Below are positions 58,430 through 64,000 of a stretch of DNA of 64,000 nucleotides, in pieces. The DNA lies in NCBI GenBank assembly GCA_014773175.1, contig VXCM01003229.1:1-64000 (forward strand). The letters run 5' to 3'. Position 1 is the stretch's first letter. The number at the start of each line of letters is the position of its first letter. The notes under the pieces were generated by a model. The model searched no databases, was not told the DNA's origin, and worked only from the letters and a program-made list of their open reading frames with translations. Both the position numbers and the translations under genes were made by a program. Source of the stretch: Lucifuga dentata (Eukaryota; Chordata; Actinopteri; Ophidiiformes; Bythitidae).

Positions 58430-59281
58430 ACGTGGAAGCTAAGTCCTACCTTTTCACAAACAAAGCTTTTCTTTTTGATTACTAGTGCCTGTGATCTATG
58501 TATTATATTGTGTCTGCACGTGTGTGTGTGTGTGCATATGGGGGGTATATGATCATCCATGCTCCCACACTGCGGGCTACATTCTAGATGTGGTCAGACT
58601 GTTGTGACAAGATAACAGACTGTTGAGTAGTAGCTGGTGGGTCAGGCCCGTCTCTCTGTGGGGGTGGGNTGACAAGATAACAGACTGTTGAGTAGTAGCT
58701 GGTGGGTCAGGCCCGTCTCTCTGTGGGGGTGGGGTGGGCTTCTTGCCAGCGCAGCGTCACTCAGAGGTCGTCCCCGTCTGACAACCGTCTGCCTGCCTGA
58801 AGAAACATTTAACAGCACACCTGATCTGTTACTTATGGACACAAACACAGACCAACACCAATACTGATGTACACATAAGGTCCTTTTCCACGACTGGGCT
58901 GATGAGTGCTGAGCCATGCCGAGCCGGCGGTCTGCTTCCTTTTCCATTACACTCGCAGCCGATGCTTTTTGCCCTGCTTTGATGAAAGGCCAAAGCCCTC
59001 AGCAGGGCCGTGCTGGCATATCGGTGCACCGATTGGCTCAAATGTGTGTCAACATTACAAGCGATAGGGGGACAGAAGTTGCGGGCGCCGTGTCTAGAAG
59101 CCCGGAGAATTTTCAGCGAATGTATCCAAATGATTTCTAACTTTATTATTTCTCATCCATGAATCAGATGGTGAACGAGATGCAAATGCTGAAAATCCAA
59201 CAATTTTACGGATCATCTTTCAGGTGTGACAGTGATCAAATGGAAAACAATGCCTCTCCCAGAGGTCATCCACATGTTCTG
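54202..59281. other. Intergenic stretch between TEF and ZC3H7B
   Basis: No supported exon. Contains (CA)n runs at about 55155-55180 and 56956-56972, a T/A-rich middle, an A-run at 58399-58428 and an assembly duplication at 58605-58733. The 58880-59000 segment (GGTCCTTTTCCACGACTGGG) looks like a repeat end but was not identified. Confidence 0.5.
58605..58733. repeat. Assembly duplication around N 58669
   Basis: 64 bases exact on both sides, ending in a G-rich run. Confidence 0.85.
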
Positions 59282-59872
59282 TTAAAGGACCATACCAGCC
59301 ATTTTGCATATTCGAGCCTAATATATTCAATTTTCATACATAACATTACATTACTGACAATCATTTCCCAAAGAATAAAAATGTATTTCAGCTTTCCTGA
59401 TATTTTGCAAAATCTCTTAACTTTTTAAGATCAAATTTTCAAGCGATACACCCACCTTAAAAATCCATGTTTCTCCTGCTAATAATAAAATTTATGACGT
59501 CACTGTTGCTTAAACTTTTTGATAAACGCAGGTCTTCTTTTGGGACTATATTCCCTGATGGAGGCATACATTCACTCCACGCTTTTTATTATGCTTAAAT
59601 ACTAAAATTATGTGACTTCTAAAAAAACCTGAATACACGTCTTGTTGGTGATGATGGATTACCTATCCCAAGAACGTTTCAAGTATTAACAAGTTGATTT
59701 TAATAGCGTACCAGAATGAACTGAAACCAATGGAGGTCTGGAAGGTAGGAAAAACATTTTTAATTCACCATTCCAGTAGTATGCTTTGGGAAATGATTGT
59801 CAGTAATGTTACATGTATGAAAATTGAATATATTAGGCTCAAACATGCAGAATGGGTGGTATGGTCCTTTAA
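59282..59872. mobile_element. TTAA-family MITE, copy 10 (young, full length)
   Basis: 591 bp, TTAAAGGACCATACCAGCC to GGTGGTATGGTCCTTTAA. It lies about 180 bp downstream of the ZC3H7B stop, probably in or next to its 3'UTR. Confidence 0.9.
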
Positions 59873-60009
59873 TGAAGATGCTTTTTTTTTAATGAAACTG
59901 CTTTTCAGCACAACGTTTCAAAAAAAGTTCAAAGCGTCAGAAAGCCTTTCTTGATCATCACAAATGTGGAAAAAAACAAAGAAAAAAAAAACATTAACAG
60001 GTGTTTCGT

Positions 60010-60037
60010 GGGTCTCTGCAGGCTGCTTCAGAGACCC
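60010..60037 (-). other. Small hairpin just after the ZC3H7B stop
   Basis: GGGTCTCTG (60010-60018) pairs exactly with CAGAGACCC (60029-60037), loop 10 nt, 16 bases beyond the stop codon. Confidence 0.5.
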
Positions 60038-60053
60038 AGACAAGCCTTAGACT

Positions 60054-63000
60054 TCAGTCCACCCTCTCGCTGAAGATGGGTGTGTTAGGGACCGGCTTGG
60101 TACGGCTGAGGGAGGATTCACCAGCAGTGGAAAAAACACCAACAGATGTGCTGAAATAAGGGTCAGCAGGTCTCTGCTGTGTTTTTGTTGTCAGGAGCCA
60201 CTCACCATGGTTTCGGTGTAATCTGCTGTTATGGTGACCTGCTTGTCCTCTGGGGGCGGGGTCACGGCAGAGCTGTCTGTACGCCTGCTCTGATTGGTGA
60301 GCTGCAGCCACAGTTCATACATCTGCTGCATGTCTCTCACTGTGGACGATGGAGGAGAAGAGAGTGAGAGAGTGAGAGCGCGAAAACGACCTCGGCGACT
60401 TTCAGTTTGGACTTTGTGTTGCAGTAATCAGAGCAGACATGAAGTGTGTGGAGGCACTTTGCTCAAAACTCAACATAATTACCTTTAGCTGGACTGTAAT
60501 TATGGGCAAGAGGACAATTAGAAACAGAAAAGAACCAGATTAACAAGCCTGAATAGAAGACACATCGTGTTTTCATTATTTTACTAAATTTATACATTAA
60601 AAGAATATGGCATAATAAAATAAAAAAAGACAAAATAAACAGGATTATGTTATTGCCAAATTTAGATTTAAAATGTTAAAATTAGTTTTAGAATTTTGTT
60701 ATAAATAGTTACATCTATATAAAACCAATCAGTCAAACTTTACAGCTCATGATAATGAGCTCTAATGATAATAACTTCCCCCTTGTCTTAAAGGACCATA
60801 CCATCCATTTTGCATGTTTGAGCCTAATATATTCAATTTTCATACATGTAACGTTACTGACCATCATTTCCCAAAGCATAAAACCGTATTTCAGCTTTCC
60901 TGATATTTTGCAAAATCTCTTAATCTTTTAAAATCAAATATTCAAGTGATACACCCACCTTAAAAATCCATGTTTCTCCTGCTAATAGTTACACAGCCTT
61001 ATGAAGTCATGGTCGTTTAAATTTTTCCATAAACACAGGTCTTCTTTTGGGACTATATTCCCCGGTGGAGGCATACATTCACTCCACGCTTTTTATTGAG
61101 CTTAAACACTAAAATTACATAACTTCTAAAAAAACCTGAATACACGTCTTGTTGGTGATGATGGATTACCTATCCCAAGAACGTTTCAAGTATCAACAAG
61201 TTGGTTTTAATAACCAGAATGAACTGAAACCAATGGTGGTCTGGAAGGTAGGAAAAACATTTTTAATTCACATTTCCAGTAGTATGCTTTGGGAAATGAT
61301 TGTCAGTAACGTTACATGTATGAAAATTGAATGTATTAGGCTCAAACATGCAGAATGGATGGTATGGTCCTTTAACAGAGATAATCCATCAAATATCTTG
61401 GCAACAGGTAGTAGAACAGATCACACACAACTCTGCTTGTGTACTTTTTGGAATTGTAAATGTACTGATCGCTGAAGCGGTTCCAGATGTGCACAGGAGC
61501 TTACAGCTGTTGTTCTTCATGTATGTCCAGACGTCCCTTTCCTCCAGACTGTGAGCAAATGAACAGTTCCCAATGTAGTGGCACTTCTTCTGCTTCATTA
61601 CATGGACACACATCTGGGAGACAAAAGAAGCAGTTCACACAGCGTGGACCAAAGCAGAACTATTATCCCAATCTTTAGCATGAAACACAACCTCTTCTCT
61701 GGGATCAATCAAATCAGCATTGTGAAAACATTACAGTTCATAAGATTGTTTAATAGTTTCATGTTTCCTCGATGTGAACAGTCCTACTTGACAACATTCA
61801 ACACATACTGCATGACTGAAGCACCATCAAACCAAGGAGGGCTTGGAAGACAGTATGTTGTAACGGCTCAACAGAAAAACAAAAGACACACTGAAGGGTG
61901 TGGAGGGAGTGACATCAGTGCAGGGGTGAAGAGGATTACAACACACCTGGCGTGGAGGACAGAAACGGATTCAGCTGCACTGAGCATGTGAGGACAGTGG
62001 AGGAACTCACGTCATATTGCTGAGGGTAGGTGCNGGATTCAGCTGCACTGAGCATGTGAGGACAGTGGAGGAACTCACGTCATATTGCTGAGGGTAGGTG
62101 CGGGAGAAGGGCAGGGGCCGAACGACAACCCACTTCTTCTTCTCAAATGATTTCACAAGCAGGACCCGTCGCTCCTTCGTCCAGCTAAAAACAAACAAAA
62201 ACTCAGGATAAATCAGACAAACATTAGACCAGGGATGGGCAACTTTGATGAGGATGGGGGCCAATAAAATTTCATTCTCACAGTCAAAGGGCCACACATT
62301 AAATANCCCCCCCCCCGGACCTGACCTCTTTGCAACAAATGGCGACACAAATAAGCGGCATGGCATATATGCCAATATTCGGAGTGAAACTATCATGTCA
62401 AAACTATTTACACTAGTTAAGACACGAATTTCTGACTCCTCGTCAAGAAAGTTTGGCAGCATGACAGGACATCAAGATGGATTCAGCATCATCCAGTGAT
62501 GATGANCGTCAAGAAAGTTTGGCAGCATGACAGGACATCAAGATGGATTCAGCATCATCCAGTGATGATGATCTGGTGCTGATCCTTCTGACAGAAAAGA
62601 AGAGAAAACGGTTGTGGATTCATCTGATTCTGGAGGGAAGGAAAGAAAACGAGGAGTTTCTCTGTCTGATACAGGAGCTGAAACTTTACGCTTCAGATTC
62701 AGATTCAAGATTTCAGGATATCGGTGGGCCAGTCTGAACACGTCCTGGAGATGCGAGCTCCACATCTGAGAAGGCAGAGGACAAATTTCAGGGAGCCAAC
62801 TGATCCAGAACAGTGTATGGCGGTATGTCTCAGGTCATATTAATATCTGAATGCAGTTTGTGAATGCAGTTTGGGCTCTCAGCGTGCTTTATGTCACTCT
62901 ATAGACGCACGGAATGTGTGCTGGGGATGAACCGGGCCGTTGCGCATGCCGTGTCATTAAGCACAGGCTGCGTCTATAACCAAACTGTGCTCAGATGTGC

Positions 63001-63717
63001 ACTGTCACCATCGTGACGTATGATGACAGTTTTGATTGGCTGATCCTCTCTTGCTGTAAGCGAAAGAAGGAGAAAAAAAAAAAAAAAAAAAAAAAAAAAT
63101 CGACTTTGGGGCAAATAAAATAAATGCCACATTTTTGCAATGTGAAATTCTGTCTTGTATGTGTATATTCTCATTAACTGATGTAGTTTTTGACACGTGA
63201 TGTATTTGCATTTAAATTCTTGTTCAGTGTAAAAGCCCCTCCCCCCCCGCAAAGCAAAAGAGATGAGACGTTTGCTCTTACAGATATACAAGGAATAACA
63301 CAAAATAACTGCTTCTGTTCGATGTTAATGTGCCCCCCCCCCAATATGTTATAAGATTTTTATACTGTCTAAACACACAAATGCACATTGGGTTTTTTGA
63401 CTCGTGAAAACACTGCAGGCGGTGTGTGTGTGTGCTCACCTATGCCGTGCTTTGGCGGTGCAGTACTTGAGGTTCTTGTCGGGTTCATTGACCTGTCCTT
63501 CTCTCCAGCACTGGCCACACACAAACTTCATCTTCAGGTTGAAGGGGCGTCCCCTCCCCGCCCCTGCTCCTAGGCCGCCCACCCCTACCCCTCCCATTGG
63601 GCTCACACCACCCCCACTGATGCTTTCTCCTCCTCCTCCTCCTCCACCACCAACTCCCCCCATCCCCCCTACCCCTCCTGTAGGTACGCCGCTGTTCTGG
63701 TGAGGTATATGCATAGG
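60054..63717 (-). CDS. ZC3H7B: CCCH zinc-finger protein, 3' part (partial)
   Basis: The C-terminal 249 residues of an RNA-associated CCCH protein; the 5' part lies beyond the right edge. Exons in order: 63440-63717, 62079-62184, 61505-61613, 60206-60339, 60054-60176 (stop TGA 60054-60056). Phases agree. The last acceptor could instead be at 60173, removing one Gln. A C-x8-C-x5-C-x3-H finger is visible (CVHVMKQKKCHYIGNCSFAH). Upstream is a Cys-rich block (FVCGQCWREGQ, LKYCTAKARH), then WTKERRVLLV. The first exon shown encodes a glycine-rich stretch of about 40 residues. I choose ZC3H7B over ZC3H7A because TEF is next door, as in human; the paralogue cannot be excluded from sequence alone. The exon at 62079 is duplicated by an assembly join, and introns hold a MITE and a Harbinger fragment. 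Confidence 0.85.
60788..61375. mobile_element. TTAA-family MITE, copy 11 (young, full length)
   Basis: 588 bp, TTAAAGGACCATACCATCC to GGATGGTATGGTCCTTTAA, in a ZC3H7B intron. Nearly the same as copy 10 by eye. Confidence 0.9.
61967..62101. repeat. Assembly duplication around N 62034 (ZC3H7B exon end)
   Basis: 67 bases exact on both sides. Each copy carries the exon's donor and last coding bases; the copy joined to the rest of the exon is 62079-62184. Confidence 0.9.
62441..62571. repeat. Assembly duplication around N 62506
   Basis: 65 bases exact on both sides, covering the start of the Harbinger-like fragment. Confidence 0.85.
62543..62843 (+). pseudogene. PIF/Harbinger transposase N-terminal fragment
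   Basis: Frame 1 from ATG 62543 reads MDSASSSDDDLVLILLTEKK, then RLWIHLILEGRKENEEF, LIQEL and RFQ. A second frame from 62733 reads EHVLEMRAPHLRRQ and TNFREPTDPEQCMAVCLR, stopping at 62843. Together these follow the HARBI1-like order (WVH, R-E-EF-LVQEL, RF, E-LL--V-PHI-RQ-TN-REPI-P). A frameshift near 62700-62733 and loss of the catalytic part make it dead. It lies in a ZC3H7B intron, antisense to the gene. Confidence 0.65.
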
Positions 63718-64000
63718 CTGAAACAGACGGGGGAGGGGTGGGAGGGGGGGGAGAAGGAGAAACATCAACACTGAACACACACAAACTGGATTTTTACTTT
63801 CTCCATTCAACTGCGATATGCTCATACACAGTTGCATTGTGGGTGAGGATGGATGGTAGAAAAAGAGAAAGCTGACATTACTACAAGTTCCCAAAGTGCA
63901 TCTATTTTCCCTCATGACCTTCTATCCTGTTCTAAGATGCATCAGCCATTTTAGTTTCTTCGTCTCAGTTTCTATGTGAAAGTCGAAGCCTCGTCCTCCC
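63718..64000. other. ZC3H7B intron at right edge
   Basis: Upstream intron of the partial gene. I found no convincing further exon before the window ends. Confidence 0.5.

Noticed and set aside
59694..59954. Recurrent small frame ([19 protein letters not shown] type), also at 4281, 22938, 51515 and 61149
   Set aside because: It recurs because the MITE recurs. It is short, has no domain and differs by frame-breaking changes between copies, so it is not a conserved peptide.
61578..61991. 137-codon plus-strand frame
   Set aside because: Antisense to a ZC3H7B exon and intron; no recognised domain.

Overview
The window is vertebrate nuclear DNA, almost certainly from a teleost fish. Genes are split into many short GT-AG exons, CA/GA microsatellites and DNA-transposon relics are abundant, and fish-type L2 and RTE LINE pieces are present. 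All six genes were assembled by hand by reading splice sites and checking that reading phase carries from exon to exon.

Layout, left to right. (1) 395-17062, minus strand: a complete 27-exon receptor guanylyl cyclase, GUCY2C type (1080 aa). Its introns carry several transposon relics. A 5'-truncated L2-type LINE with an uninterrupted reverse transcriptase frame lies just upstream. (2) 23600-27440, minus: CSDC2 (cold-shock RNA-binding protein, 157 aa) with a non-coding first exon. (3) 31745-37993, minus: ACO2, mitochondrial aconitase (17 coding exons, 782 aa). (4) 38911-40224, plus: PHF5A (110 aa), head to head with ACO2. (5) 42896-53076, minus: TEF, a PAR-bZIP clock-output factor with two alternative first exons; it is tail to tail with PHF5A. 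(6) 60054 to the right part of the window, minus: the 3' exons of a CCCH zinc-finger gene, ZC3H7B. The order and orientation ZC3H7B-TEF-PHF5A-ACO2-CSDC2 match human 22q13, but TOB2 and POLR3H, which lie between these genes in human, are not visible here. There is no operon logic: these are separately transcribed neighbours, with one probable shared promoter (ACO2/PHF5A).

The most striking non-genic feature is a family of TTAA-ended, non-coding inverted-repeat transposons (MITEs). There are eleven copies, about 10% of the window, in two subfamilies. One copy has been rebuilt into a near-perfect foldback with arms of about 300 bp inside a GUCY2C intron. Other elements include two TIR elements of Tc1/mariner type, an RTE LINE 3' end, tandem LINE 3'-end copies near 25 kb, and a broken PIF/Harbinger transposase fragment.

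The assembly has a systematic artefact. Twenty-two single Ns are present. Fourteen are flanked by 47-70 bp direct copies of the same sequence, which are unmerged contig overlaps; the others sit in simple repeats or homopolymers. Four of the duplications fall inside or across exons (GUCY2C exon 3, ACO2 exons 5 and 10, one ZC3H7B exon) and would break automated gene models. I found no CRISPR array, tRNA, rRNA or viral gene. Gene names rest on remembered family sequences and synteny, not on a database search.
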